Assembly: GCA_011390775.1 (NCBI GenBank)
Contig: JAABRS010000005.1
Location: 1-37,163 of the forward strand
DNA: 37,163 nucleotides
Direction of reading: 5' to 3'
Source: Clostridia bacterium
GTDB taxonomy: Bacteria; Bacillota; Clostridia; Tissierellales; Dethiosulfatibacteraceae
Part shown: positions 16,144 through 25,030 of the stretch, one piece after another
Numbering within the stretch: the stretch's first letter is position 1
How the letters are laid out: every line of letters starts with the position of its first letter
Notes under the pieces: model-generated
The model's input: only the letters and a program-made list of their open reading frames with translations
The model's database searches: none
Told to the model about the DNA's origin: nothing
Position numbers and translations under genes: made by a program

Positions 16144-16756
16144 AATTTAATGATTTTAAGAATTTTATTACACTGCTGTCTATTAATTTTAAATAATCTT
16201 CTTCATAGATTAAACCTTCTTTAATGTCATTTACCGGCCCTTTTGATAATTCGGCTAAAAGAGCTTCCTTACATCTATCAATCTTTATAAATTTCAAAGG
16301 TTTTAAATTTAAAATAAGTTTATAATTTTCTATATTTTTTTTCATTGTATTATCATAATAATCTTCGGTAATCTGTCTATCATAATGTTTAAAGAGATCC
16401 CTAATACACTGGGATAATTCTTTGTCTTCCAAACCTTCATTGTTTCTTAAAGTAAGTCTATTAGTATTAAATTTAATATATTCATCAAACCAAAGATGAG
16501 CATAATATCCGATGACAAACCATTTTAAAGATTTTGATAATTTATTGAAATTAAATTTCTCGTAAAATTCATGAACATCAATATCATCATCACCATTATC
16601 TCTATCTTTTATATAATGGTATTTAAGATATGTTTTGTTGTTGGTATATGTATCCGGTGCAGTTATTCCCAGCAAAAAGGGGGGGACTTCTATATCATCT
16701 TGAATATTTTCTATAACTAATTTTGCGAAATGTAAATGAGTACTCAGCTGAGCCAT
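16142..16756 (-). CDS. Zinc-dependent phospholipase C-like protein
   Basis: A 204-residue protein with the zinc-dependent phospholipase C/P1 nuclease-like pattern: THLHFAKLV near residue 6-14, PPFLLGITAPDTYTN near 25-39, and FVIGYYAHLWFDEY near 81-94, with His and Asp as likely metal ligands. No signal peptide is seen, unlike secreted toxins of the family, so it is probably cytoplasmic with unknown substrate. The coding strand has a C7-T5 tract near codon 25 (16674-16685). It lies 55 bases downstream of ksgA on the same strand and starts with ATG after AGGAGATTTAT. Confidence 0.75.
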   Translation of the reverse strand: MAQLSTHLHFAKLVIENIQDDIEVPPFLLGITAPDTYTNNKTYLKYHYIKDRDNGDDDIDVHEFYEKFNFNKLSKSLKWFVIGYYAHLWFDEYIKFNTNRLTLRNNEGLEDKELSQCIRDLFKHYDRQITEDYYDNTMKKNIENYKLILNLKPLKFIKIDRCKEALLAELSKGPVNDIKEGLIYEEDYLKLIDSSVIKFLKSLN

Positions 16757-16811
16757 ATAAATCTCCTACTTAATATAATTTACTAAATTATATCAAAAAT
16801 TTTTTTATAAA

Positions 16812-17672
16812 TCAATGAATCATTTCCATCAAATAATTTGATATTTTAACAAATTCTTCTAAAGATAATTTTTCTCCTCTTATGGATTTATTTAGATCGA
16901 AATGCTCTAAAGTTTTTACTATACTATCTTTGTCATATTCAGGAAAAGTACTGCTTAAAGAATTAACAAAGGTCTTTCTTCTTTTGGCAAAAGCTCCCTT
17001 AATAACATTAAATAAAACTTCTTCGGAATAAACTCTATACTTTGGTTTATCTAATACATCAAATACTACTACCGCTGATGATACCTTTGGTCTAGGAACA
17101 AATACACTCGGAGGTACTGTAAAAGCATAGTGAGTTTCTGTATAGTAATTTATTGCTAGGGTTATGGCTCCATAGTCCTTATTTCCTGGAGGCGAGGCAA
17201 ATCTTTCTGCTACTTCTTTTTGAATCATTACAACAATTTTATTTACAGGATATTTTTCTTCAAGGAGCTTCATTATTATCGGTGTTGTAATATAATATGG
17301 AAGATTTGCAACAACTTTGACTTCTTCTTTGTTAAATGGCTCTAAAATTTTATTTAAGTCCACTTTCATAAAATCATCGTATATAATTTCTAAATTATCG
17401 TAGTGTAAAATATCTTCATGAATTTGTTTAAACTCTTCATCTATTTCTATGGAGATAACTTTTTTTGCGTTTTCACATAATATTTGAGTTAAATTTCCCA
17501 GTCCCGGTCCTATTTCAATGACTACATCATCTTTTGATATAGATGCAGCTTCTATGATTTTTTCGTTTATATTTTTATCTATTAAAAAATTTTGACCAAG
17601 CTTTTTTTTGTAACGAAAATTATATTTTTTGAAGATTTTCTTTACATAAGCCGGCGAATAAAGATTATTCAT
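16812..17672 (-). CDS. rsmA: 16S rRNA (adenine1518-N6/adenine1519-N6) dimethyltransferase
   Basis: About 286 residues, usual KsgA length. Motifs: KKLGQNFLIDKNI near 23-35, the SAM loop VIEIGPGLGNLT near 50, and the catalytic NLPYYITTP near 122. It dimethylates two adenines at the 3' end of 16S rRNA. I chose ATG 17672, because GAAAGAAGG sits seven bases upstream; the ATG at 17678 lies too close to it. The start lies inside the end of rnmV, so the two genes are translationally coupled, the standard rnmV-ksgA pair of Firmicutes. Confidence 0.96.
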   Translation of the reverse strand: MNNLYSPAYVKKIFKKYNFRYKKKLGQNFLIDKNINEKIIEAASISKDDVVIEIGPGLGNLTQILCENAKKVISIEIDEEFKQIHEDILHYDNLEIIYDDFMKVDLNKILEPFNKEEVKVVANLPYYITTPIIMKLLEEKYPVNKIVVMIQKEVAERFASPPGNKDYGAITLAINYYTETHYAFTVPPSVFVPRPKVSSAVVVFDVLDKPKYRVYSEEVLFNVIKGAFAKRRKTFVNSLSSTFPEYDKDSIVKTLEHFDLNKSIRGEKLSLEEFVKISNYLMEMIH

Positions 17673-18228
17673 TTTCATACCTTCTTTCTATATCTATAAG
17701 AGCTCTTTCTAGAACTTTTCTATTTATATTAAAACTATTTATTCTTTTCAAGAATTTTTTAGCGGAGCAAAAACCTATATTCAGAATATCTCCAAGATCT
17801 TTTCTTTTTTTTGAAGAATTTTCCATTCCCATCAATCCGTAATCCATCATATCTTTTATTGTAAAAGCATCTTCAATATCTTCAACTGAGGGTTTTGCTT
17901 TTATAATAGCTTGTAAAATATCTTCTTTAGAAGCATTTTCTATACCTAAATCTCCATCTTTTATAGTTTTTTCTTTTTCAATAAAAGCATGTTTTACATT
18001 TTCTGCTTTACTGTTTATTGTGTTTCTGATTTTCTCCCCAGGATAATCAGGATCTGTAAGAATTATAATACCTCTCTTTTTTGAAGCTTCTATTATTATA
18101 TTTAATTTTTCTTTATTTAGTCCTAAGCCGTTGGTATCTATAACTTCACAATCTACAGCAGCTTTTACTGCAGAAATATCATCTTTGCCTTCGACTACTA
18201 TTATTTCTTTTATTTTTAATTTTTCCAT
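17665..18228 (-). CDS. rnmV: Ribonuclease M5
   Basis: A 187-residue TOPRIM nuclease that matures 5S rRNA. The N-terminal TOPRIM motif IIVVEGKDD (9-17, catalytic Glu13) and the LTDPDYPGEKIR stretch (Asp pair) are present. The C-terminal half (about 100-187) has the usual GLMGMENSSKKRKDLGDILNIG region (cited by ends GLMGME and DILNIG). I chose ATG 18228, preceded by AGAAAGGT; an upstream in-frame ATG at 18246 has no site. It overlaps rsmA by eight bases and is divergent from the HAD gene. Confidence 0.93.
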   Translation of the reverse strand: MEKLKIKEIIVVEGKDDISAVKAAVDCEVIDTNGLGLNKEKLNIIIEASKKRGIIILTDPDYPGEKIRNTINSKAENVKHAFIEKEKTIKDGDLGIENASKEDILQAIIKAKPSVEDIEDAFTIKDMMDYGLMGMENSSKKRKDLGDILNIGFCSAKKFLKRINSFNINRKVLERALIDIERRYENE

Positions 18229-18252
18229 ATATACCTTTCTAATCAAATAACT

Positions 18253-18282
18253 ATTATAAACTTATTTGGAAGTTTTTGCCAA
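18253..18282 (-). promoter_or_regulatory. Sigma-A promoter of rnmV-rsmA
   Basis: On the minus strand TTGGCA (18277-18282) and a perfect TATAAT (18253-18258) are 18 bp apart, 25 bases before the rnmV ATG. Its -35 box overlaps that of the opposite promoter. Confidence 0.7.
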
Positions 18283-18304
18283 TATTATTTTAATTGTTTA
18301 TAAT
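18276..18304 (+). promoter_or_regulatory. Sigma-A promoter of the HAD gene
   Basis: TTGCCA (18276-18281) and a perfect TATAAT (18299-18304) with a 17-bp spacer. The -35 shares five base pairs with the divergent rnmV -35. Confidence 0.75.
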
Positions 18305-18353
18305 ATAGTGTATACTAAGCAGATAAGAAAGTAAATTACTTTGGAGTGATAAA

Positions 18354-19010
18354 ATGAACTATAAATGTGTCATATTTGATTTCGACGGAACTTTAGCAGA
18401 TACTGAGAAAGTTAATTTTAGAATTTTTCAGGAAATAGCTGATAAATATAAAATTGAAAAACTGAGTTTAGAAGAAATGAGAAAATTAAAAAAATTAAGT
18501 GCTTCTGAAATTATCGAACATTTAAATATAAAGAAAAGAAATATACCTGGGATGATGCGTAAAGGCAGAAGGAGACTGCATGCTAGTATAGAAGAAGTAC
18601 AATGGTGCAGGAAAAACTGGCCTAGCATAATACAGAAAATAAAAGATAATGGATTTGTTGTAGGGATAATAACTTCTAACTCTAAAAGGAATGTCAAGAA
18701 ATTTCTTAAAAATAAAGATGCACAATATTTTGAATTTATCTATAATTCTGGAATGACAGGAAAAGAAAGAAAAATTAAAAAAGTTATGAGAAAAAGAAAG
18801 TTTTCCAACGAAGATATTCTTTATGTAGGTGATGAAATTAGAGATATTAAATCATCACATAATATGAAGGTGCATATTGCATCTGTTGATTGGGGATATA
18901 ATACAAGAGAAAGCTTGGAAAGAAACAAACCCGATTATATTATTGAGGACCCAAAAGAATTGCTAGGAATTTTAAAAATTAATGGAGTTGATGTAATTGA
19001 AAAAGATTAA
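18354..19010 (+). CDS. HAD superfamily phosphatase (phosphoglycolate phosphatase-like)
   Basis: A 218-residue haloacid dehalogenase-type hydrolase. Motif I is DFDGT (9-13, nucleophile Asp9), motif II is in IITSNSKRN, the motif III lysine is in TGKERKIKK, and motif IV is YVGDEIRDI near 158-166. A helical cap of type I lies in between. The substrate cannot be named from sequence; phosphoglycolate or another small phosphomonoester is possible. It starts with ATG after GGAGTGAT. The sirtuin gene overlaps its end by 14 bases, which suggests coupling. Confidence 0.85.
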   Translation: MNYKCVIFDFDGTLADTEKVNFRIFQEIADKYKIEKLSLEEMRKLKKLSASEIIEHLNIKKRNIPGMMRKGRRRLHASIEEVQWCRKNWPSIIQKIKDNGFVVGIITSNSKRNVKKFLKNKDAQYFEFIYNSGMTGKERKIKKVMRKRKFSNEDILYVGDEIRDIKSSHNMKVHIASVDWGYNTRESLERNKPDYIIEDPKELLGILKINGVDVIEKD

Positions 19011-19740
19011 ACACTTAAAAAGTATAATTGATAACAGCAACTATATTGTGTTTTTCGGTGGAGCAGGAGTATCAACTGAGAGCGGAATTCCCGATTTTAG
19101 ATCTGAAGAAGGGTTATATAAGGCTAAAGAGATATATAATCATTCACCTGAAGAAATATTAAGTATTGATTTTTTTAAATCACATATGGATATTTTTTAC
19201 AAATACCATAAAGAAAACATTATACATCAAGAGGCAAAGCCTAATTGGGCTCATAAGGGCTTGGCACAACTGGAAAAAATGAATAAACTAAAAGCAGTAA
19301 TTACACAAAATATAGATGGGTTACACCAGAAAGCCGGGAGCCAAAATGTTTTGGAGCTACATGGAACAATCTATAAAAATTACTGTATGGTATGTGGAGA
19401 AAAATATGGATTGGATTATATAATAAATTCCAAAAAAGATGTACCAAAATGTGAAAAGTGTGGAGGAAATATAAGACCAGAGGTTGTTTTATACGGAGAA
19501 GGTTTAGATACAGAGATAGTAGAAAAGGCAGTAAATCATATATTAAGCGCGGATACATTAATAGTAGGGGGAAGTTCTTTAGTTGTACATCCTGCGGCTG
19601 GATTAATAAGATATTTTAAAGGTGATAACCTTATATTAATAAATAAAACACCGACAAATTTTGATAGTAGTGCTAATCTTAACATTAGAGAACCTATTGG
19701 TGAAACATTCAAAAAATTAATAGAATTATACAGCGAATAA
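18997..19740 (+). CDS. cobB: Sir2 family NAD-dependent protein deacylase (sirtuin)
   Basis: A 247-residue sirtuin. The NAD-binding GAGVSTESGIPDFRS is at 22-36, TQNIDGLHQKAG and the catalytic His122 (in LELHGT) follow, and the structural zinc is held by C130/C133 and C152/C155. GGSSLVVHPAAG and ILINKTPT complete the Rossmann fold. It removes acetyl or other acyl groups from lysines using NAD+. It starts at TTG 18997 inside the end of the HAD gene, with GGAG about ten bases upstream. No terminator is seen after it. Confidence 0.94.
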   Translation: MKKIKHLKSIIDNSNYIVFFGGAGVSTESGIPDFRSEEGLYKAKEIYNHSPEEILSIDFFKSHMDIFYKYHKENIIHQEAKPNWAHKGLAQLEKMNKLKAVITQNIDGLHQKAGSQNVLELHGTIYKNYCMVCGEKYGLDYIINSKKDVPKCEKCGGNIRPEVVLYGEGLDTEIVEKAVNHILSADTLIVGGSSLVVHPAAGLIRYFKGDNLILINKTPTNFDSSANLNIREPIGETFKKLIELYSE

Positions 19741-19825
19741 AAAAATAAAAAGAATTATAAATGTTCGTTAAATTAAGACAAGAAAAATATTATGATGGTA
19801 AAACATTTTCCTGTATTAAATTATC

Positions 19826-19854
19826 TTGTAAAAACACGAATATTCTGATAATAT
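19826..19854 (+). promoter_or_regulatory. Probable promoter of the glutamine synthetase-like gene
   Basis: TTGTAA (19826-19831) and TAATAT (19849-19854) with a 17-bp spacer; a TATAAT at 19854-19859 is an alternative but is 22 bp away. Placement 34 bases before the ATG fits. Confidence 0.45.
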
Positions 19855-19887
19855 ATAATGCATAATTTCAAACAGGAGGATAAATTT

Positions 19888-21777
19888 ATGAACCGAGTAT
19901 TTTACATCGAAACAAAGGATCAAAACAAAGTAAACCTGACAAAAATACTTAACGACCATCCCGAAATAAAGTTCGTTTCCCTTATGGGTATCGACATAGG
20001 TGGTAACGGAACTGACGAAAAAATTCCTATATCAATGTTCATTAAAGATATGGATGAAATGCTTGAAATAGGAATACAAACAGATGGATCGTCTGTTGAA
20101 CTCCAGGGTATAGCTACACTGGATAATGCTAGAGTGGACTTAGTACCTGACAAAGAAGTTAGATGGTTTGTTGACTACAATTATGATTATTATTGCGACA
20201 TAAATGGAAAACCTGTAGGAACTTTAAGAATTCCATCTTTTCTAATTCATAATGAAAAAATGGTATGTTCAAGATCAATTCTTAAGAGAACTATGGAAGG
20301 CTTTGAAAATAGAATAATTAAACTAATGGAAGAAAAGCCTGAATTAGCAAAAAAATACGGATTTAAATCTGATGAAATAGAGAAAGTTCTATTAACATCA
20401 GCTACAGAACTGGAATTGTGGGTTCAGACACCGGATGATAAGGCCGATATCGAAGCTTTATCTACATCCCAAACATTAAAAGAGCAGTACTGGAAAAGAA
20501 CAACTGGTTTAGTAAGAACTGTATTAGAGAAATCAATAGAAGAACTAGAAAACTATGGTCTTGAACCTGAAATGGGACATAAAGAAGTAGGCGGTATAGC
20601 CAATAAAGTAGGTACAACTGGAAAATTAAAATACGTAATGGAGCAGTTAGAAATAGATTGGAAATATTCTACAGCATTGCAGACTGCAGACAATGAGATA
20701 GTAGCAAGAGAAGTAATAGAAGATGTTTTCAGAAGGCACGGGCTGGAGGTTACATTTATGGCGAAACCTTTAGAAGGGGTTGCTGGAAATGGAGAACATA
20801 CTCATATAGGTGCAGCTGTAAAACTTAAAGATGGTAAGATAATAAATCTGTTTACACCTGTAGATATGAAAAAAGAGTTTTTAAGTGAAATAGGATACGG
20901 AGCTTTGATGGGAATTTTGAGACATTATGATATTGTCAATCCTTTTGTATCATCTACTAATGATTCCTTTAACAGATTAAAACCTGGATTTGAAGCACCT
21001 GTATGTATAGTTACCTCTCTTGGAAATAATAAAATAATTCCTTCAAGAAATAGATCAATTCTTATTGGAGTAATTAGAGATATGACAAATAAACTTGCTA
21101 CAAGGTTTGAATTAAGAGCTCCAAATCCACTTTCAAATACATACCTGGTTATAGCAGCTACATATCAAGCCGCACTAGATGGTATAACAGCTGTAATAAA
21201 GGAAGGGTTATCCGAAAAAGAACTGGAAGATATAATTTCTAAAAAGCCAGGAGAAGATGTTTTTTATTTAGAAAAAGAAAAAGCATATAGAAGTGAAAGA
21301 GATGTATTTGAACACTATACTCAAGATGAAAGAGATAAGCTTTTCGGGAATGCTCCAGCAACAGTTTGGGAAAATTTAGAGAATTTAAATAACGGTGGAA
21401 GTCGAGTCAACCTTCTTAAAGAAGAAGGAGCTTTCACAGAAGACCTAATAAGATCTTATAAAATGGTTATTTTAGATAAATGGTCTAATGAACTTATAGG
21501 ACGAATAATTCCTAACAATATAGAAATACTAAGAAGTTTCAAAAAACTACATACAGATTTAGCTACGGATCTTGACGTAATAAACTGGGAAAAAATAAAT
21601 ACTATGAGAGTAGAGTTGATGAAAGATAGCACCTCAAAACTTTCACTGTTTACAACTATAGCAAATGCTATAAAAATCAAAGATTACGAAACAGCATCAG
21701 TTAAACAAAAAGAGATGAATGATAAAATGACAATAATAAGAAACAAATATACTGAATACAAAAGAAACATCATATAA
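19888..21777 (+). CDS. Long glutamine synthetase-like enzyme
   Basis: A 629-residue member of the glutamine synthetase superfamily, much longer than GlnA of type I (about 440-470) and shorter than typical type III (about 700). The N-terminal beta-grasp has DGSSVELQG (66-74). The catalytic barrel has ATELELW near 173, MGHKEVGG near 230, and TFMAKPLEGVAGNGEHTHIG near 289-308, which resembles the ATP/metal motif of the family. A helical C-terminal extension of about 150 residues ends the protein. It probably ligates ammonia to glutamate or a related acid; the exact substrate is not certain. The start is ATG 19888 after AGGAGG. It has its own promoter and terminator. Confidence 0.8.
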   Translation: MNRVFYIETKDQNKVNLTKILNDHPEIKFVSLMGIDIGGNGTDEKIPISMFIKDMDEMLEIGIQTDGSSVELQGIATLDNARVDLVPDKEVRWFVDYNYDYYCDINGKPVGTLRIPSFLIHNEKMVCSRSILKRTMEGFENRIIKLMEEKPELAKKYGFKSDEIEKVLLTSATELELWVQTPDDKADIEALSTSQTLKEQYWKRTTGLVRTVLEKSIEELENYGLEPEMGHKEVGGIANKVGTTGKLKYVMEQLEIDWKYSTALQTADNEIVAREVIEDVFRRHGLEVTFMAKPLEGVAGNGEHTHIGAAVKLKDGKIINLFTPVDMKKEFLSEIGYGALMGILRHYDIVNPFVSSTNDSFNRLKPGFEAPVCIVTSLGNNKIIPSRNRSILIGVIRDMTNKLATRFELRAPNPLSNTYLVIAATYQAALDGITAVIKEGLSEKELEDIISKKPGEDVFYLEKEKAYRSERDVFEHYTQDERDKLFGNAPATVWENLENLNNGGSRVNLLKEEGAFTEDLIRSYKMVILDKWSNELIGRIIPNNIEILRSFKKLHTDLATDLDVINWEKINTMRVELMKDSTSKLSLFTTIANAIKIKDYETASVKQKEMNDKMTIIRNKYTEYKRNII

Positions 21778-21781
21778 TCAA

Positions 21782-21816
21782 TAAAAGCTCCCAGGCTTTA
21801 GCCGGGAGTTTTTATT
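21782..21816 (+). terminator. Terminator of the glutamine synthetase-like gene
   Basis: AAAAGCTCCC and GGGAGTTTTT arms with inner AGGC/GCC pairing around loop TTTA (one unpaired base), then T-rich sequence. Confidence 0.85.
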
Positions 21817-21843
21817 GATAAATAGGCATTTTCATAGTAAAAT
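21815..21843 (+). promoter_or_regulatory. Sigma-A promoter of the GNAT gene
   Basis: TTGATA (21815-21820) and TAAAAT (21838-21843), 17-bp spacer, 29 bases before the ATG at 21872. The -35 box overlaps the tail of the preceding terminator. Confidence 0.55.
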
Positions 21844-21871
21844 TGAAAGTATAAATTTGCGAGGGCTAACT

Positions 21872-22468
21872 ATGAATATTTTGAGTGAATTATCAAAACT
21901 TAGAAAAAATGCTAACATTAAAAAAATATATACTACAGATAGACTTGTAATGAAAGTATTAAGACCTCATGAAGCTCAGGAAGTTCTTGATTATTATATA
22001 AGAAACAAAGAATTTCTGGAAGAGTGGGAACCAAAACGCGGAAACAATTTTTATACTTATGAATATCAACAGGAGTTATTGAAACAAGAATATTTGGAAT
22101 TTAAAGAAAAATCAAAACTAAGACTCTGGCTTTATAAAAAAGATGAGGAGGAAAAAGTAATCGGTAGCATCTGCTTCAGCAATATAATCTACGGTAACTT
22201 TTTATCTTGCTTCTTAGGTTATAAACTTGACAAAGATGAAATAAATAAAGGATATACGACAGAAGCTGTAAAAAAAGGTGTTTCAATAATATTTCATGAA
22301 TACAAACTACACAGAGTTGAAGCAAATATCATTCCGGGAAACTTACGTTCAATCAGAGTAGTTGAAAAAGTAGGTTTTGAAAGGGAAGGGTACTCAAAAA
22401 GATACCTAAATATAAACGACAAATGGAGAGATCATATACATTATGCTATATATAATGATAACTTGTAA
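21872..22468 (+). CDS. GNAT family N-acetyltransferase (RimJ/RimL-like)
   Basis: A 198-residue acetyltransferase. It starts ..TTDRLVMKVLRPHEAQEVLDYY like RimJ/RimL proteins and ends with the acetyl-CoA and C-terminal signature IIPGNLRSIRVVEKVGFEREGY, cited by NLRSIRVVEKVGF (about 165-177). The YTTEAVKKGV helix precedes it. Substrate may be a protein N-terminus or a small amine. The ATG at 21872 is supported by GCGAGGG and by a promoter just upstream; a longer frame from 21815 would start inside the promoter. Confidence 0.87.
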   Translation: MNILSELSKLRKNANIKKIYTTDRLVMKVLRPHEAQEVLDYYIRNKEFLEEWEPKRGNNFYTYEYQQELLKQEYLEFKEKSKLRLWLYKKDEEEKVIGSICFSNIIYGNFLSCFLGYKLDKDEINKGYTTEAVKKGVSIIFHEYKLHRVEANIIPGNLRSIRVVEKVGFEREGYSKRYLNINDKWRDHIHYAIYNDNL

Positions 22469-22479
22469 TTTAGTATTAA

Positions 22480-22508
22480 TTGAAAAATGATAATCTCTTT
22501 GGTATAAT
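22480..22508 (+). promoter_or_regulatory. Sigma-A promoter of leuS
   Basis: TTGAAA (22480-22485) and perfect TATAAT (22503-22508) with a 17-bp spacer. Only about 48 bases of leader follow, too few for a T-box. Confidence 0.75.
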
Positions 22509-22562
22509 ACTTTTTATGTACAATAAATAGAAATAAATAAAGATAGGTGAGGCTCAGTAATT

Positions 22563-24974
22563 ATGAAATCATACAACCCGAGAGAAATCGAAAAAAAGTG
22601 GCAAAAAATTTGGGAAAAAGAAAATACATTTAAAGCAGAGGATAATTCAGATAAAGAAAAATTCTATTCATTAGTAGAGTTTCCATATCCATCAGGTATC
22701 GGACTACATGTTGGTCATGTTAGAGCATATACTTCCTTAGAAGTTATTTCAAGAAAAAGAAGATTGGAAGGATACAATGTTATGTTTCCAATTGGCTTTG
22801 ATGCTTTTGGTTTGCCAACGGAAAATTATGCTATACAAACAGGAGAACATCCAAGAAAAGTTACTGATAAAAACATAGAAGTTTTTACGCAGCAACTTAA
22901 AAATATTGGATATTCATTTGATTGGGATAGAACAGTTGATACTACTCAGCCTGATTATTATAAGTGGACTCAATGGATATTTATTAAATTATTTGAAGAA
23001 GGTTTAGCTTTTAAAGATACAACTCATGTAAATTTCTGCAGCGGTTGCAAGGTAGTATTAGCCAACGAAGACTTTAGAGATGGTAAATGCGACAGATGCG
23101 GGGAGGAAGTAGTACAACTTGAAAAAGATGTTTGGTTTTTAAAGATAAGAGAATATGCGGACAAATTATTAGATGGATTAAATGAAGTTGACTTTCCATC
23201 TAGAATTAGATTAGAACAGGAAAATTGGATTGGGAGATCCTACGGTGCGGAAGTTAAGTTTAAAGTTAAAGATACAGAGAAAGAACTTGAAGTGTTTACT
23301 ACAAGACCGGACACATTATACGGTGCTACATTTATGGTAATAGCACCAGAACACCCACTATTACACGAACTTCACGACAAAGTAGATAATCATGAAGAAA
23401 TTCATAACTATCAAGACGAAGCAAAAAAGAAAACTGAATTTGAGAGAATACAGCTTGCAAAAGATAAAACAGGAGTAGAGATAAAGGGAATAAAAGCAAT
23501 TAATCCCGTTAACAATAAAGAAATACCTATATGGATATCAGACTATGTAATGATGGGATACGGTACAGGAGCTATAATGGCGGTTCCTGGACATGACACT
23601 AGAGACTGGGAATTTGCAAAAAAATTCAATATACCAATTATAGAAGTAATAAAAGGTGGAGATATTGAAAAAGAAGCTTATACAGATACAACGGATGGTA
23701 TTTTAGTAAACTCAGAAATAATTAACGGAATGAAAGTTAAACCGGCTATAGAAAAAATGATGAAATTCTTAGAAGATAAAGACTTAGGTAAAAGAACCGT
23801 AAATTACAAGATGAAGGATTGGGCTTTTAACAGACAGAGATATTGGGGAGAGCCTATTCCAATTATACACTGCGACAAATGTGGTTCAGTATCGGTGCCG
23901 GAAGAAGAACTACCATTAGAGCTTCCAAAGGTAGAAAAATATCAACCAACTGATACAGGAGAATCACCTTTAGCAGATATAGATGAATGGGTAAATGTAG
24001 CCTGTCCAAAATGCGGTGGTCCTGCTAAAAGAGAAACGGACACAATGCCTCAGTGGGCTGGTTCAAGTTGGTACTTTTTAAGATATATTGATCCACACAA
24101 TAATAATGCAATAGCATCAGAAGAAAAACTAGATTACTGGCTTCCTGTAGACTGGTACAATGGAGGAATGGAGCATGTAACCAGACACTTAATATATTCA
24201 AGATTTTGGCATAGGTTTTTATATGATATAGGTGAGGTGCCTGTAAAGGAACCATATGCTAAGAGAACTGCTCAAGGCTTGATTTTAGGTGGAGATGGAG
24301 AAAAAATGTCTAAATCAAGAGGTAATGTAGTAAACCCTAATGATATTATTGATGAGTTCGGAGCAGATACACTAAGGACTTATATAATGTTTATTGGAGA
24401 CTACGAAAAGCCTGCACCGTGGTCTGATAGTTCAGTTAAGGGGTGCAAAAGATTTTTAGATAGACTATGGAATCTACAAGATATGCTTGTAGATAAACAA
24501 GGGTACTCTAAGGAACTAGAAACATGGATGCACAAAACAATTAAAAAAGTAACTGAAGATTATGAAGATATGAAATTCAATACAGCTGTTGCAGCTATGA
24601 TGAGTTTAGTAAATGAATTTTACGATCATGGTGAAGTTACGGCAGATGAGTTAAAATCATTATTAATTATATTAAATCCAATAGCACCTCATATTACAGA
24701 GGAAATTTGGAAGATACAAAACTATCAGGGAATGTTGAACCAAACATCTTGGCCGAAATGGGATGAAGAAAAGACAGTAGAAGATGTAATAGAAATACCT
24801 ATTCAGATTAACGGCAAGGTAAGATCAAAAATAGATGTCTCAAAAGATGCTGATAAAGAAATAGTAAAAGAAAAAGTTTATCAGGATGAAAATATTAAAG
24901 AATTCACAGAAGGAAAAAAAATCATAAAAGAAATATACGTACCTGGAAGAATCTACAACATAGTAGTTAAATAA
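22563..24974 (+). CDS. leuS: Leucyl-tRNA synthetase
   Basis: An 803-residue class Ia synthetase of the bacterial type. The HIGH-type motif is HVGH (49-52), and KMSKS lies near 581-585 in GEKMSKSRGNV. An editing CP1 domain carries TTRPDTLYGATFMV and GYGTGAIMAVPGHD (threonine-rich and Asp-containing editing motifs). CxxC pairs are in CSGC..CDRC and CDKC..CPKC. The anticodon and C-terminal domains are complete. It charges tRNA-Leu. The start is ATG after a weak AGGTGAGG. Unlike metG it has no T-box, so leucine starvation control is not visible. Confidence 0.97.
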   Translation: MKSYNPREIEKKWQKIWEKENTFKAEDNSDKEKFYSLVEFPYPSGIGLHVGHVRAYTSLEVISRKRRLEGYNVMFPIGFDAFGLPTENYAIQTGEHPRKVTDKNIEVFTQQLKNIGYSFDWDRTVDTTQPDYYKWTQWIFIKLFEEGLAFKDTTHVNFCSGCKVVLANEDFRDGKCDRCGEEVVQLEKDVWFLKIREYADKLLDGLNEVDFPSRIRLEQENWIGRSYGAEVKFKVKDTEKELEVFTTRPDTLYGATFMVIAPEHPLLHELHDKVDNHEEIHNYQDEAKKKTEFERIQLAKDKTGVEIKGIKAINPVNNKEIPIWISDYVMMGYGTGAIMAVPGHDTRDWEFAKKFNIPIIEVIKGGDIEKEAYTDTTDGILVNSEIINGMKVKPAIEKMMKFLEDKDLGKRTVNYKMKDWAFNRQRYWGEPIPIIHCDKCGSVSVPEEELPLELPKVEKYQPTDTGESPLADIDEWVNVACPKCGGPAKRETDTMPQWAGSSWYFLRYIDPHNNNAIASEEKLDYWLPVDWYNGGMEHVTRHLIYSRFWHRFLYDIGEVPVKEPYAKRTAQGLILGGDGEKMSKSRGNVVNPNDIIDEFGADTLRTYIMFIGDYEKPAPWSDSSVKGCKRFLDRLWNLQDMLVDKQGYSKELETWMHKTIKKVTEDYEDMKFNTAVAAMMSLVNEFYDHGEVTADELKSLLIILNPIAPHITEEIWKIQNYQGMLNQTSWPKWDEEKTVEDVIEIPIQINGKVRSKIDVSKDADKEIVKEKVYQDENIKEFTEGKKIIKEIYVPGRIYNIVVK

Positions 24975-24985
24975 AAATTTTAAAA

Positions 24986-25028
24986 TGCACCTTATTTTTT
25001 ATCTAATGTCATAATTAAGGTGTATTTT
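24986..25028 (+). terminator. Probable terminator of leuS
   Basis: CACCTTA (24988-24994) pairs with TAAGGTG (25016-25022) across a 21-base loop and is followed by TATTTTTCTT. The large loop makes it a weaker prediction. Confidence 0.55.
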
Positions 25029-25030
25029 TC

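Noticed and set aside
22469-22562. T-box before leuS
   Set aside because: After the promoter there are fewer than 60 bases, with no T-box core and no terminator stem.
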